Below, in pieces: positions 43,331 to 53,029 of a stretch of DNA of 64,000 nucleotides. The notes beneath the pieces were generated by a model. That model was not told the DNA's origin. It was given only the letters and a program-made list of their open reading frames with translations, and ran no database searches. A program made the position numbers and the translations under genes. The stretch spans positions 496,001 through 560,000 of the forward strand of contig NZ_JAYMGI010000002.1 in NCBI RefSeq assembly GCF_035825295.1. Reading direction: 5' to 3'. The stretch comes from Actinacidiphila sp. DG2A-62. GTDB lineage: Bacteria > Actinomycetota > Actinomycetes > Streptomycetales > Streptomycetaceae. Each line of letters opens with the position of its first letter. The stretch's first letter is position 1.

Positions 43331-43414
43331 CTGTGTCTCCCCTGTGAGTGGTGCGGTCACAGGTGCAGATGCCGGCGGCGCCCGCGCGGTGCCCGCGCGG
43401 TTGTCCCGATTTCG

Positions 43415-43952
43415 TCACAGCCGGGCGGCAACGGCCCGGCCGGCGAAAGGAGTTGGCCGTGAACGCGGCGCCGGCGGAGTCGTCGCCGTCCTCGACCCAC
43501 GGCTCGCGGCAGCGGCGGCAGGCGACCTCCGGCCAGCGGCTGCGGTCCCAGTCGTGCACCAGCTCCGCCGACGCGGACATCACGTCGCAGACCTCGCAGA
43601 ACTCGGCCATGTGGCACGGCGAGGGGCCCTGCGTCTGCCACGCGTGGATCCAGGGCCGCCGCTCCTCGGGGAGTTCGGCCAGCGGGACACGCACGGTGAA
43701 GCGGTGGTGGTACAGCGTCCGTACGTCACCGCAGCGGGCGCACGCGTCGACCGTCGCGCACGGGTGGCCGGGCGGCTCGGGGTGCGTCCGGTACTCGTGC
43801 GCGCTGTGCGCCCAGAGCATCGTGGCGCAGGACGGGCACCACCGCGCCGTCACGCACGGGCCGCGGTCCAGCATCGCGGGCTCGGAGCGGTGCAGCCCGA
43901 TCCGGCACAGCGCCCGGCGCACCGGGCCGGGACGCTCGCGCGCACTGGTCAT
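43415..43952 (-). CDS. Cys/His-rich zinc-binding-like protein, probable frameshift near the end
   Basis: From ATG 43952 the frame encodes a Cys/His-rich protein: CRIGLHR, CPSCATMLWAHSAHEY, CARCGDVRTLYHHRF, CHMAEFCEVCDV and CRRCREPW, suggesting several zinc knuckles. As given, the frame runs on through the whole next gene. Removing one T from the TTT at 43446-43448 (complement) gives a natural end ...TANSFAGRAVAARL and stop at 43415. The family is not recognised; its role is unknown. It sits upstream of the amine-oxidase-like pair on the same strand. Confidence 0.55.
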
Positions 43953-44103
43953 GCCCGCCCCTCCCCCGCCGCCCGGTGCGGCGCCGGCCCGTCGCGGTCG
44001 GCCCTCCCGCGCAGGGTAGTCGCGCGCCGCCAACGCCGGACGACCCCGCGGTGAACGCCCCGCGACGCACGGGCCGGGTCTTCCGGGGCCTGTTCTTGTC
44101 ATG

Positions 44104-44115
44104 TGCAACGTTGTA
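44104..44115 (+). promoter_or_regulatory. Operator candidate TGCAACGTTGTA upstream of GH43
   Basis: A 12-base near-palindrome with a central CG, in the LacI-family style, lies 62 bases before the GH43 start in an AT-richer patch with TTGTCA just upstream. Confidence 0.45.
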
Positions 44116-44177
44116 ATCTCGGTGCTCGCGCCCACGCGACCAGACGTCAGCCCCCCACCGTCCGCCTGGAGGTAGCC

Positions 44178-45701
44178 GTGCGCCCGTCCGGCCCGATCCC
44201 GTGGTCCGTCAGACCGTCCGCCGGTCATCTGTCCGCGAGCCCACCGTCCGCCGCGTCCCGGTCCGCGTGGGCCGCGGCCGTCAGATCCCCCGCGGCCGCG
44301 CTGCTCGCGCTGTTGCTCGCCGCCCTGTGCTGCGTGGCCCTCACGCCGTCGCCCGCGCACGCGGCCACCGGCACGTTCCGCAATCCGCTGGGCACCAGCC
44401 CGGACCCGTACATGACGTACTACCAGGGGAACTACTACCTGGCCGCCACCGAGGGCGACGCGGTGCGGATCGCCAAGGCGCCGACCCTCGGCGAACTGCT
44501 GACCGCGCCGCGCACCACCGTGTGGAAGGACACCGACGCCTCGCGCAACCAGCAGGTGTGGGCGCCGTCGTTCTACCTGATCGACGGTCACTGGTACGTC
44601 TACTACACCGCCGACGACGGCGTGGACGACCACCACCGGCTGTACGTGATCGAGTCCTCCGGCACCGATCCGCTGGGCCCGTTCCACTTCAAGGGCGAGC
44701 TGCAGCCGCCGAACGCCGCCGACGTGTGGGCGATCGACCCGGTGCTGCTGCGGCAGAGCGACGGCCGGCTGTACGTGCTCTGGTCGGGCGCCGGCACCGA
44801 GGGCCACAACCTGATCTACATCGCGCCGATGTCCAACCCCTGGACGGTCTCTGGCAACCGCGTCTACCTGCCGACGGCCGGCGGCTGCTCCACAGTCCGC
44901 GAGGCGCCCTCGATCATCCAGCACAACGGGACGACGTTCCTGGTGTACTCCACGTGCGACACCGGTCTTCCCGACTACCAGTTGTGGATGGAGTCGATCC
45001 CCAGCTCCGCGAACCCGCTGACGCCCGGCAACTGGAAGCAGCACCAGGGCGCGGTGTTCTCCCGCAACGACTCCACCGGCGTGTGGGGCCCGGGCTCCAA
45101 CGGCTTCTTCAAGAGTCCCGACGGCACCCAGGACTGGATCGTCTACCACGGCAAGAACACCTCGGACTACACCTACAACGGCCGCACCACGCGCGCCCAG
45201 CGGATCACCTGGAACTCCGACGGCACGCCGAATCTCGGCACGCCCCTCGCCGCCGGCGCCACCCAGGACCTGCCCTCGGGCGACCCGGGCGGCGGCCCGT
45301 ACTGGATCAACGACACCAACACCTCCAGCGGCGCGGGCTCGGTGGCCTACACCGGGAACTGGAACTCCGGCTCGGGCTGCGGCGTGCAGTGCTTCTGGAG
45401 CGACGACCACTGGAGCGCCGAGGCCGGCGCGACCGCGACCTGGACGTTCACCGGCACCCGGATCGCTCTGCTGTCGGTGCGCGACACCGGCAACGGCATC
45501 GCCGCGATCTCCGTGGACGGCGGCCCGGAGACCACGCAGGACTACTACGGCGCGATCCGGATGGGCGAGCAGGTGACGTACATCAGTCCCGAACTCCCCA
45601 ACGGGCGCCATACCGTGCGGGTCCGCGTCACCGGCACGAAGAACGCCTCCTCGGGCGCCGCGTACATCTCGGTGGACCGCGCCGAGGTCTACTCCAACTG
45701 A
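44178..45701 (+). CDS. GH43-family secreted glycosidase with C-terminal beta-sandwich
   Basis: A 507-residue exported enzyme. The signal peptide ends near PAHAATG. The five-bladed propeller begins GTFRNPLGTSPDPYMTYYQGNYYL (catalytic base Asp in SPDP). Later VWAIDPVLLRQSDGRLY (pKa-modulating Asp) and TVREAPSIIQHNGTTFLVYS (catalytic acid Glu) occur. GH43 enzymes act on arabinans or xylans. Residues about 385-507 form a carbohydrate-binding-like domain (WSAEAGATATWTFTGTRIALLS...). GTG at 44178 follows GGAGG. Confidence 0.92.
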   Translation: MRPSGPIPWSVRPSAGHLSASPPSAASRSAWAAAVRSPAAALLALLLAALCCVALTPSPAHAATGTFRNPLGTSPDPYMTYYQGNYYLAATEGDAVRIAKAPTLGELLTAPRTTVWKDTDASRNQQVWAPSFYLIDGHWYVYYTADDGVDDHHRLYVIESSGTDPLGPFHFKGELQPPNAADVWAIDPVLLRQSDGRLYVLWSGAGTEGHNLIYIAPMSNPWTVSGNRVYLPTAGGCSTVREAPSIIQHNGTTFLVYSTCDTGLPDYQLWMESIPSSANPLTPGNWKQHQGAVFSRNDSTGVWGPGSNGFFKSPDGTQDWIVYHGKNTSDYTYNGRTTRAQRITWNSDGTPNLGTPLAAGATQDLPSGDPGGGPYWINDTNTSSGAGSVAYTGNWNSGSGCGVQCFWSDDHWSAEAGATATWTFTGTRIALLSVRDTGNGIAAISVDGGPETTQDYYGAIRMGEQVTYISPELPNGRHTVRVRVTGTKNASSGAAYISVDRAEVYSN

Positions 45702-45720
45702 TCACCGGCACACGCCGGAC

Positions 45721-45761
45721 GGCCCGGGCGGACCCCTAGCGAACGGGGGCCCGCCCGGGCC
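45721..45761. terminator. Bidirectional terminator between GH43 and GH55
   Basis: A perfect 11-bp stem GGCCCGGGCGG (45721-45731)/CCGCCCGGGCC (45751-45761), extended inside by CCCC/GGGG pairing and followed by GTTTC, lies between the convergent stops. Confidence 0.8.
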
Positions 45762-45782
45762 GTTTCTCGGGCCGGGAGAGCG

Positions 45783-47618
45783 TCAGACGACGGCCTCGCC
45801 GTTGCCGTACGCCTTCATGTAGTACGTCCCGAAGCCGTTCTGCACCGGGTCGCCCGCGTTGTTGACGCAGTGCAGGATGCCGCCGCCGCCCGCGCCGTTG
45901 AGGCACACGGTCATCAGGTCGGTGAAGACCACGCCCGGGGTGTCGGGCACCTCGTAGGCGCGGTCGGTGTAGATGTCCGCCTCCAGGTTGAAAAAGCAGT
46001 AGCTGCCCAGGCCCCACGCGTAGTGCTCGCGGACGCCGTCGGCGACCTTGTAGGCGGCGTAGCCCTTGGTGGAGCCGTGCACCCACGCGCTCTGGGTGGG
46101 CACGTCGTACGGGTGCTCGTTCTGGAAGAAGTACGTGCGGCCGTGGTCGCCGTTCCAGAGCACCTCGTACTTCTGGTAGTGCTCCACGAACAGTCCGTAC
46201 GTGGTGACGTGGTCGCCGTTGACCAGGATGCCGGTGTCGGCGGGGTTGACCGCCCAGCCCACCGTGCCGTCCAGGCCGTGGTCGGCGCGCCACAGCCACA
46301 GGTGGTCGCAGAAGACGTCGTTGCTGTCGATCTGCAGGCTGACGCCCGCGCCGCCGGCGATCGCGCCGCCGATCCGCGCGAACACGTCGAACAGCGCGGT
46401 GGGGTCGCCGTCGTGCCGGCGCCGGCTGCGGCCCTCGCCGACCCGCAGCAGCACCGGGGTGTGCGGCGAGCCGGCCTTGACCAGCACGCCGGCGACGGTG
46501 ACGCCGGGCACGTCGGCGACCTCGATCAGCGTGTTGCCGGCCCGCGAGCGCAGCGTGGTGTAGCCGATGCCGAGGACCACCGTGCCGGGGCGGGTGACCC
46601 GGATCGGCGCGGTCAGGTCGTAGATGCCGGGGGTGAACAGCAGGTGCCGGCCGCGGTCGAGGGCGCGGTTGATCTCGGCGGCGGAGTCGCCGGGCCGGGC
46701 CACGAAGAACCGGGACAGCGCGATGTTCCGGCCGGCGGCGTGGCCGCCCGCCCAGGTGGTGCCGGTGGAGTCGCGGCGCAGCGCGGGCACGAACACCTGG
46801 TAGGCGCCGTGCCGGTCGAGGGTCAGGAAGGGCTTCTCGCGGACCACCGGGGTGCGGTCGACGGTGGTGAAGGGCGGCGTCGGGAAGGACTGGGCGGGGG
46901 CGCCCTGGACGCCGACGAAGACCATGTTCCAGTTGGAGCCGTTCCAGCTGCCGAAGGTGTCGTTGCGGGACAGCCACTGCTGCTGCGAGCCGGACTCGAC
47001 GTAGCCGTCCACGACGCTGTCGGCGAGGAAGCCGCCGCTGGACCACTGGTTGCCGGGCGGGCTCGGCCACAGGGTGATGTTGCCCTTGATGTGCACCCGG
47101 CGCATCGGGCCGGCCTGCGCGACCGCCCAGCGGTTGAGGCCGTCCGGCGGGACGATGGTCAGGTTCTCCGCGGCGCGCCAGAAGTCCTGGGTGCCGTTGC
47201 CGTCGAGCCACTGCGCGTCGACGGTGACGTGGCCGTTGATCACCACGTCGCCGGGGTGGGCGCCCAGGCCCAGGACGTGGGTGTAGAAGCCGACGTTGAT
47301 GTCGACGTGGTACGTGCCCGGCCGGAAGGCCAGGGCGAAGCGCTCGTCGCCGAACTGGTTGGACTCCTGGACGGCGAACACCTCGTCGACCTTCGCCTGG
47401 ATCGCGGCGTCGCCCATGGACGGGTCGAAGACCAGGACGTTCGGGCCGAGGTCTGCGGCGCCGTGGCCGTAAGCGTTTCCGTGGCCCCGCTGCTGCGCGG
47501 AGGCGGCGGGGGTCGACGCGGTGGCCGACCCGGCGGCGAGGCCGCCGGCCAGCGGCGCGGCGACGGCGGCCACGGCGGCGCCGCGGAGCACGGTACGGCG
47601 GTTGGGATTGACGGACAC
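45783..47618 (-). CDS. GH55 exo-beta-1,3-glucanase-like secreted protein
   Basis: A 611-residue Tat-exported protein (signal NRRTVLRGAAVAAVAAPLAGG). The mature part closely follows the two-repeat beta-helix of Streptomyces GH55 laminarinases: QESNQFGDERFALAFRPGTY, GFYTHVLGLGAHPGDV, NRWAVAQAGPMRRVHIKG, DRGRHLLFTPGIYDL, DHLWLWRADHG and YAAYKVADGV. Relatives are sometimes annotated as 'adenylyl cyclase' in databases, which the sequence does not support. It would release glucose from beta-1,3-glucan ends. The GAGAGCGCTCTC operator 53 bases upstream is shared with GH16, indicating co-regulation. Confidence 0.88.
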   Translation of the reverse strand: MSVNPNRRTVLRGAAVAAVAAPLAGGLAAGSATASTPAASAQQRGHGNAYGHGAADLGPNVLVFDPSMGDAAIQAKVDEVFAVQESNQFGDERFALAFRPGTYHVDINVGFYTHVLGLGAHPGDVVINGHVTVDAQWLDGNGTQDFWRAAENLTIVPPDGLNRWAVAQAGPMRRVHIKGNITLWPSPPGNQWSSGGFLADSVVDGYVESGSQQQWLSRNDTFGSWNGSNWNMVFVGVQGAPAQSFPTPPFTTVDRTPVVREKPFLTLDRHGAYQVFVPALRRDSTGTTWAGGHAAGRNIALSRFFVARPGDSAAEINRALDRGRHLLFTPGIYDLTAPIRVTRPGTVVLGIGYTTLRSRAGNTLIEVADVPGVTVAGVLVKAGSPHTPVLLRVGEGRSRRRHDGDPTALFDVFARIGGAIAGGAGVSLQIDSNDVFCDHLWLWRADHGLDGTVGWAVNPADTGILVNGDHVTTYGLFVEHYQKYEVLWNGDHGRTYFFQNEHPYDVPTQSAWVHGSTKGYAAYKVADGVREHYAWGLGSYCFFNLEADIYTDRAYEVPDTPGVVFTDLMTVCLNGAGGGGILHCVNNAGDPVQNGFGTYYMKAYGNGEAVV

Positions 47619-47670
47619 AGCTCTCCCTGGACGTGGTGGACGGGACGGCGGCTGGGTCCCTCAGCCGCAA

Positions 47671-47682
47671 GAGAGCGCTCTC
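47671..47682 (-). promoter_or_regulatory. Palindromic operator GAGAGCGCTCTC upstream of GH55
   Basis: A perfect 12-bp palindrome inside AAGAGAGCGCTCTCAG, identical over 16 bases to the site before GH16. It lies 53 bases before the GH55 start. Confidence 0.75.
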
Positions 47683-47734
47683 AGGCAGGCAGTGAATCAT
47701 CGCCGCTATGCAGCGTCAATAAGCGTGCGGACAC

Positions 47735-47767
47735 CGGAGCGCGCCGCCTCACGGGCGGCGCGCTCCG
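47735..47767 (-). terminator. Terminator downstream of GH38
   Basis: A perfect 14-bp stem CGGAGCGCGCCGCC/GGCGGCGCGCTCCG with a 5-base loop lies about 90 bases beyond the GH38 stop. Confidence 0.75.
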
Positions 47768-47858
47768 GCCCGGCCGGCCCGCGTGACGGGCGGGCCGGAG
47801 GTGTGTGCCGGGGCGTGGGATGCGGGTCCGGTACGGGTGGCCGGGCCGGCCGCGGGCG

Positions 47859-50800
47859 TCAGGCGCGGGACGGGGTCAGCCGCAGGGTCAGGATCTGGAA
47901 CGGGCGCAGGGTCAGCGGGACGGCGCCGCCGGCGACCGTGCAGCCGCCGTCGTCCACCGCCTCCCCGGTGCCCGCGAGGGGGCGTTCCAGCAGGTCGGTG
48001 GCGGTCACCGCGGCCAGATCGAAGGACGGGGTCAGCGTGGCGCGGGCGCGCCTGCCGTGCGCCTCGTGCAGGCGGACCACCACGTCGCCCGAGCGGTCGT
48101 CGGCGAGCTTGACCGCGGTGACGACCACGCCCTCGTGGTCCACCGCCACCAGCGGCGCGACCTCCGCGCCGCCCGGCACCGCGCGCTCCGGCAGGTTGAG
48201 CCGGTAGCCCTCGCGCAGGGCGTCGGACACCTGCGCGCCGATCACCAGCGCGTACCGCAGCTCGTGCCGGCCCTGGTCCTGCTGGGGGTCCGGGAAGCGG
48301 GCGGAGCGCAGCAGCGACAGCCGGACCATGGTGGTGGTGCCGCCGTCGGGGCGCACGTCACGGGTGATGTCGTGGCCGTAGGTGGAGTCGTTGACCAGGG
48401 CGGCGCCCCAGTCCGGCTCGCCGACGTGCAGGAAGCGGTGCGCGCACACCTCGAACTTGGCCGCGTCCCAACTGGTGTTGGCGTGCGTGGGCCGCTCGAC
48501 GTGGCCGAACGGGATCTGCGCGGTGGAGTGCGCGGCCCGTACGTCCAGCGGGAAGGCGGCCTTGAGGAGCTTCTCCCGCTCGTGCCAGTCGACGACGGTG
48601 TGCACGTCGAGCCGCCGGCTGCCCTCGCGCAGGGTGAGCGTCTGCTCCACCCGGGAGGCGCCGAAGCTGCGGACGACCCTCACGCCGGCGTCGGCGCCCC
48701 CGGTCCCGCCCGCGCTCGCGTCCGGCGCGTCCACCGCCTCCGCGGCCTCCGCGGCCTCGACGGCCTCGACGGCCTCGACGGCGTCGGCCTCGGTCAGGTC
48801 GCGCACCTTGTTGCGGTAGAACGCGTCGATGTCCCAGGCGTCCCACCGGTTGGGGAAGTCCTGGTGGAGCTGGAGCAGGTTGGCGGCGGCCCCCGGCGGC
48901 AGCGCGTCGCGCCCGGCGGCGATGTCGTACGCCGAGGTGATCAGGCCGCGGCCGTCGACGGTGACGCGGACCAGACCGTTGTCGAGCAGGAAGCCGTCGC
49001 CGTGCGGGACCGGGCGGACCGCCGCCACCGGCCGGGTACGGGGGGCCGCGCCCATCGCGGGCACGCCGTCGCGGGCGTGCGGGGCGGAGTTGAAGACGAC
49101 CTGTCCCCCGGAGCCGGCCGCGTCCGGGGCGGCGGCCAGCGCGCGCTGCGCCGTGTCCACCAGCTCCGCCAGCTCGCGCCGCACCCGGGCGTAGGTCTGC
49201 TCGGCCTCCCGGTGCACCCAGGCGATCGAGGTGCCGGGCAGGATGTCGTGGAACTGGTGCAGCAGCACGGTCTTCCACAGCCGGTCCAGCGCCTCGTACG
49301 GGTAGTCCAGGCCGGTCCGCAGCGCGGCCGTCGCGGACCACAGCTCGGCCTCGACCAGGAGGTGTTCGCTGCGCCGGTTGCCCTGCTTGGTGGCGAGCTG
49401 GCTGGTCAGGGTGCCGCGGTGGAACTCCAGGTACAGCTCGCCCACCCACACCGGCGCCTGCGGGTAGTCCGCCAGCGCCTTGGGGAAGAACTCGGCCGGC
49501 CCCTCGATGCCCACCCGCGGCGAGCCCTCCAGGTCCGCCAGCCGCTCGGCGCGGGCCAGCATCTCCCGGGTGGGACCGCCGCCGCCGTCCCCGTAGCCGA
49601 ACGGCACCAGCGAGCGGTGGGTGTGCGCCTTGTCCCGGAAGTTGCGTTCGCTGTGCGCGACCTCGGCGCCGGTCAGCCCGCTGTTGTACGTGTCGACGGG
49701 CGGGAAGTGGCTGAAGATCCGGGTGCCGTCGATGCCCTCCCAGAAGAAGGTGTGGTGCGGGAAGGAGTTGGTGGTGTTCCAGGAGATCTTCTGGGTGAGG
49801 AACCAGCGCACCCCGGCCAGCTTCATCAGCTGCGGCAGCGCCGCGTTGTAGCCGAAGGTGTCCGGCAGCCACATGTCCTCGGTCTCGACGCCGAACTCCT
49901 CCAGGTAGAACCGCTTGCCGTGGACGAACTGCCGGACCAGCGACTCGCCCCCGGTGATGTTGGTGTCCGGCTCCACCCACAGGCTGCCGGTGGGCAGGAA
50001 CTGCCCGGTCTTCGCCTTCTCCTGGGCCCGCGCGAACACCTCGGGCCGGTGCTCCTTCAGCCAGGCCAGCTGCTGCGCCTGGCTCATCACGAAGCGGAAC
50101 TCCGGGTGGCCGTCCATGAGTTCGGTGACGTTGGAGACGGTCCTGGCGACTTTCCGCACGGTCTCGCGCAGCGGCCACAGCCAGGCGGAGTCGATGTGCG
50201 CGTGGCCCACCGCCGAGATCCGGTGGGCGCCGGCCGCGGCGGGCGCGGCCAGCGCCGGGGCGAGCAGCGCGCGGGCGTCGGCCGCGGTGCCGCCGATGTC
50301 CTGGAGGTCGATCGCGTCCAGCGCGTCCTCGACGGCGCGCAGGATCTGCCAGCGCCGGGTGGACTGCTCGGGCAGCTGCTGCATCAGCTCGCCGAGCACC
50401 TCCAGGTCGTGGACCAGCTCGAAGACGCCGGCGTCGAAGACCGCGAGGTCCAGCCGGCGCAGCTGGTAGAGCGGCTCGCCGGCCGCGCGGCCCGCGCCCC
50501 CGCCGCGCTCGCCCGCGCCGTCGCCCTCCAGCCAGTCGGCGCGGTCGCCCGCGGAGGTGACGCCGAAGGTGAGCTGCTCAGGACCGCTGTGCATCACCAC
50601 CGGGTTGGCCGCGGCCTCGACGTAGAAGACGACCTCCTCGCCGCCCTGCGCGGGGTCCGCGACCGGCAGGTGGGTGTTGCGCGGGTTGAGCGCCTTCACC
50701 GCGCTGCCGTCGGGCCGGTAGGCCAGGCCCTCCGCGGAGAAGCCGGGGTCGGTGGTGCCGAAGCCGAGGTCGACGACCGCTTCCACCGGCAGTCCCGCCC

Positions 50801-51040
50801 ACTCCCGCGGCACCCGGCCGGTGAGCCTGAACCAACTGGTGGACCAGGCCGGCCCCACCGGTCGCCGACCCGCGCCGGGGCGTAGTCGGCGGCCAGTCCC
50901 GCGCTGACCGGCACCGGTTCGCCGGCCACGTGCCAGGCCTCGACGGCCAGCGGCACCGCGCGGGCGTGGACGGCGGGGCGCAGGCGCTGGTTCAGCACGC
51001 GGCTGAGCCGCTCCTCGGTGCTGGCGCGATCGCTGTGCAT
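47859..51040 (-). pseudogene. GH38 alpha-mannosidase, N-terminal frameshift
   Basis: A large glycosidase of about 1060 residues. The N-terminus (from ATG 51040, through VHARAVPLAVEAWHVAGEPVPV) and the rest (from PAWSTSWFRLTGRVP) are in different frames. They join if one G is added to the GGGG run complementing 50853-50856. GH38 landmarks are AVGHAHIDSAWLWPLRET (zinc-site His and Asp), WLPDTFGYNAALPQ and the HQFHDILPGTSIAWVHREAE block. A Glu/Ala-Val repeat region (48724-48790) is inserted in the C-terminal half. It is the last gene of the ROK-controlled ABC operon, implying use of mannosides. A sequencing indel is as likely as a true mutation. Confidence 0.85.
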
Positions 51041-51116
51041 GGAAGGAGGTCCTCCCTCTCGTTCGGTGGCCCGGGTCGCCGGGCAGGTCAGGGGGTCACG
51101 GGTCCGGCGGGTACGG

Positions 51117-52025
51117 TCAGCCCTTCAGCGCGCCGCCGAGCGCGAAGCCGCCGCCCAGCCGGCGCGCGAGCACCAGGTAGAGCATCACGACGGGGACCGA
51201 GTAGAGGATCGAGAACGCGGACAACTGCCCGTACTGCGTGTAGTCGTGGGCGCTGAGGAAATTGAACACGCTCACCGACGCGGGCAGTTTCTCCGGCGAC
51301 AGCAGGAGGATGAAGGGGACGAAGAAGTTCCCCCACATGCTGATGAAGGTGAAGATGGTCACGACGATCACGCCGGGCCACATCAGCGGCAGCACGATCC
51401 GCCAGAGCACCTGCAGGGAGTTGGCGCCGTCGATCCGCGCCGCCTCCTCCAGCACCACCGGCACCCCGTCCATGAAGTTCTTCATCAGCCAGATCCCGAA
51501 CGGCAGCGCGGACGCGGCCAGGAAGAGCGTCGCCGCCGGCATCGAGTCGATCAGGTCGACCTGCACGAACATGCTGTACACCGGGATCATCACGGCGGTG
51601 ATCGGCAGTCCGGTGGTGAACAGGATGGTGTAGAGGAAGGGCCGCCGCAGCCGGGAGCGGTACCGCGACAGCGGGTAGGCGGCGAGGATCGAGCACACCA
51701 CGCAGACCAGGGTGCCGCCGCCGCACAGCAGCAGTCCGTTGAGCATCGGCCGGAAGGTGGTGTTCCAGGTGAGCACGTGGTCGAAGTTGGCGGTGCTCGG
51801 CGACGGCACGGACAGCCGGAAGGAGGCGTGCTCGTTGAACGAGGCGAGCAGCATCCACAGCAGCGGCACCAGGTAGAGCACCGAGAACAGCAGCAGGACG
51901 GCGTCCACGGCCAGCCGGGCGGTCCTGACCCGGCCCCGCCGGGAGCGCCCGGAGCCGGTGCGGACCGCGGCCGGGCGCCGCGGCGCGGGCCGGGCGCTGG
52001 GTCGGGGGCTGTCGGTGACGGCCAT
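51117..52025 (-). CDS. Carbohydrate ABC permease (MalG-type)
   Basis: A 302-residue permease with six TM segments. The EAA loop is VVLEEAARIDGANSLQVLWRIVLPLMWPGV, typical of sugar ABC transporters (CUT1). Its ATG overlaps the preceding stop (TGATG), so it is translationally coupled to the partner permease. No ATPase gene is in the operon, as usual in streptomycetes where MsiK serves many importers. Confidence 0.94.
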   Translation of the reverse strand: MAVTDSPRPSARPAPRRPAAVRTGSGRSRRGRVRTARLAVDAVLLLFSVLYLVPLLWMLLASFNEHASFRLSVPSPSTANFDHVLTWNTTFRPMLNGLLLCGGGTLVCVVCSILAAYPLSRYRSRLRRPFLYTILFTTGLPITAVMIPVYSMFVQVDLIDSMPAATLFLAASALPFGIWLMKNFMDGVPVVLEEAARIDGANSLQVLWRIVLPLMWPGVIVVTIFTFISMWGNFFVPFILLLSPEKLPASVSVFNFLSAHDYTQYGQLSAFSILYSVPVVMLYLVLARRLGGGFALGGALKG

Positions 52026-52981
52026 CAGTCCTCCTCCACCTTCAGCAGCCTGATGTAGACCACCGAGAACAGCGCGCCGACCACCAGCAACACCAGCGCG
52101 ATGGCCGTGCCGTAGCCGATCAGGCTGTTCTGGAAGGCCTGCTGGTACATGAAGATCGGCAGCGTCTCGGTCTTGTTGCCGGGGCCGCCGCGGGTCATGG
52201 TGTAGATCAGGCCGAAGACCGACAGGGTCTGCAGCGTGATCAGCATCAGGTTGGTCAGGATGGAGCGGCGGATCACCGGCAGCGTGACCCGCCACAGCCG
52301 CTGCCAGGGGCCGGCGCCGTCCACCTCGGCGGCCTCGACCAGCTCGCGCGGCACGTCGCCGAGGGCCGCGGAGTACACCAGCATCGAGAAGGCCGTGCCG
52401 CGCCACATGTTGGCGAGGCACACCGCCAGGATCGGCAGCGTGTAGAGCCAGTTCTGCCGCGGCAGGTGCAGGAAGTGCAGGATCGAGTTGAGCGAGCCCT
52501 GCTGGAAGAAGAAGGCGTACATCAGGTAGCCGGCGACGACTTCCGGCAGCACCCACGCGGCGATCACCACGGCGCTGGTGAGCGAGCGGATCGGCTTGGA
52601 CGCCTTCTCCATCAGCACGGCCAGCGCCAGGCCGAGGGTGTTCTGACCGATCACCGCGGAGCCGACCACGAACAGCAGGGTCAGCTCGACGGCGTTGGTG
52701 AAGTCCGAGTCGCCGAAGGCCCGGCTGAAGTTGTGCAGCCCGGTGAAGTGGGTGCCGGAGGCGCCGGTGAGCTGCATGTCGGTGAAGGCGTAGTAGACGC
52801 ATGTGCCGATGGGTCCGGCGAGGAAGACCGCGAGCAGTACCAGCGACGGCAGCAGCGGCAGCCCGCGCAGCGCGCCGGCGGCCGCGGACGGCAGCGGCGC
52901 CCGCCCGCCCTTCCCGCCGCCTGCCCTGCCGCCCTTCCCGGCGCCTGCCTTGCCGCCCTTCCCGGCGCCTCCCGCGCCCAC
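52025..52981 (-). CDS. Carbohydrate ABC permease (MalF-type)
   Basis: A 318-residue permease with six TM segments. The EAA loop is LVEAAEVDGAGPWQRLWRVTLPVIRRSI. The first 28 residues are a Gly/Lys/Ala repeat (GAGKGGKAGAGKGG), unusual for the family. GTG at 52981 is the only usable start between the binding-protein stop (same frame) and TM1. Confidence 0.93.
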   Translation of the reverse strand: MGAGGAGKGGKAGAGKGGRAGGGKGGRAPLPSAAAGALRGLPLLPSLVLLAVFLAGPIGTCVYYAFTDMQLTGASGTHFTGLHNFSRAFGDSDFTNAVELTLLFVVGSAVIGQNTLGLALAVLMEKASKPIRSLTSAVVIAAWVLPEVVAGYLMYAFFFQQGSLNSILHFLHLPRQNWLYTLPILAVCLANMWRGTAFSMLVYSAALGDVPRELVEAAEVDGAGPWQRLWRVTLPVIRRSILTNLMLITLQTLSVFGLIYTMTRGGPGNKTETLPIFMYQQAFQNSLIGYGTAIALVLLVVGALFSVVYIRLLKVEED

Positions 52982-53029
52982 GGGCCCGCCGCCGGCCCCC
53001 GCGGCCGGCGGCGGTGGCTGCGGGCGTGG

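Noticed and set aside
42267..45611. A single 1114-residue minus-strand protein
   Set aside because: It crosses the GH43 gene in antisense and the amine-oxidase N-domain gene in another frame; only the Cys/His-rich central part looks like protein.
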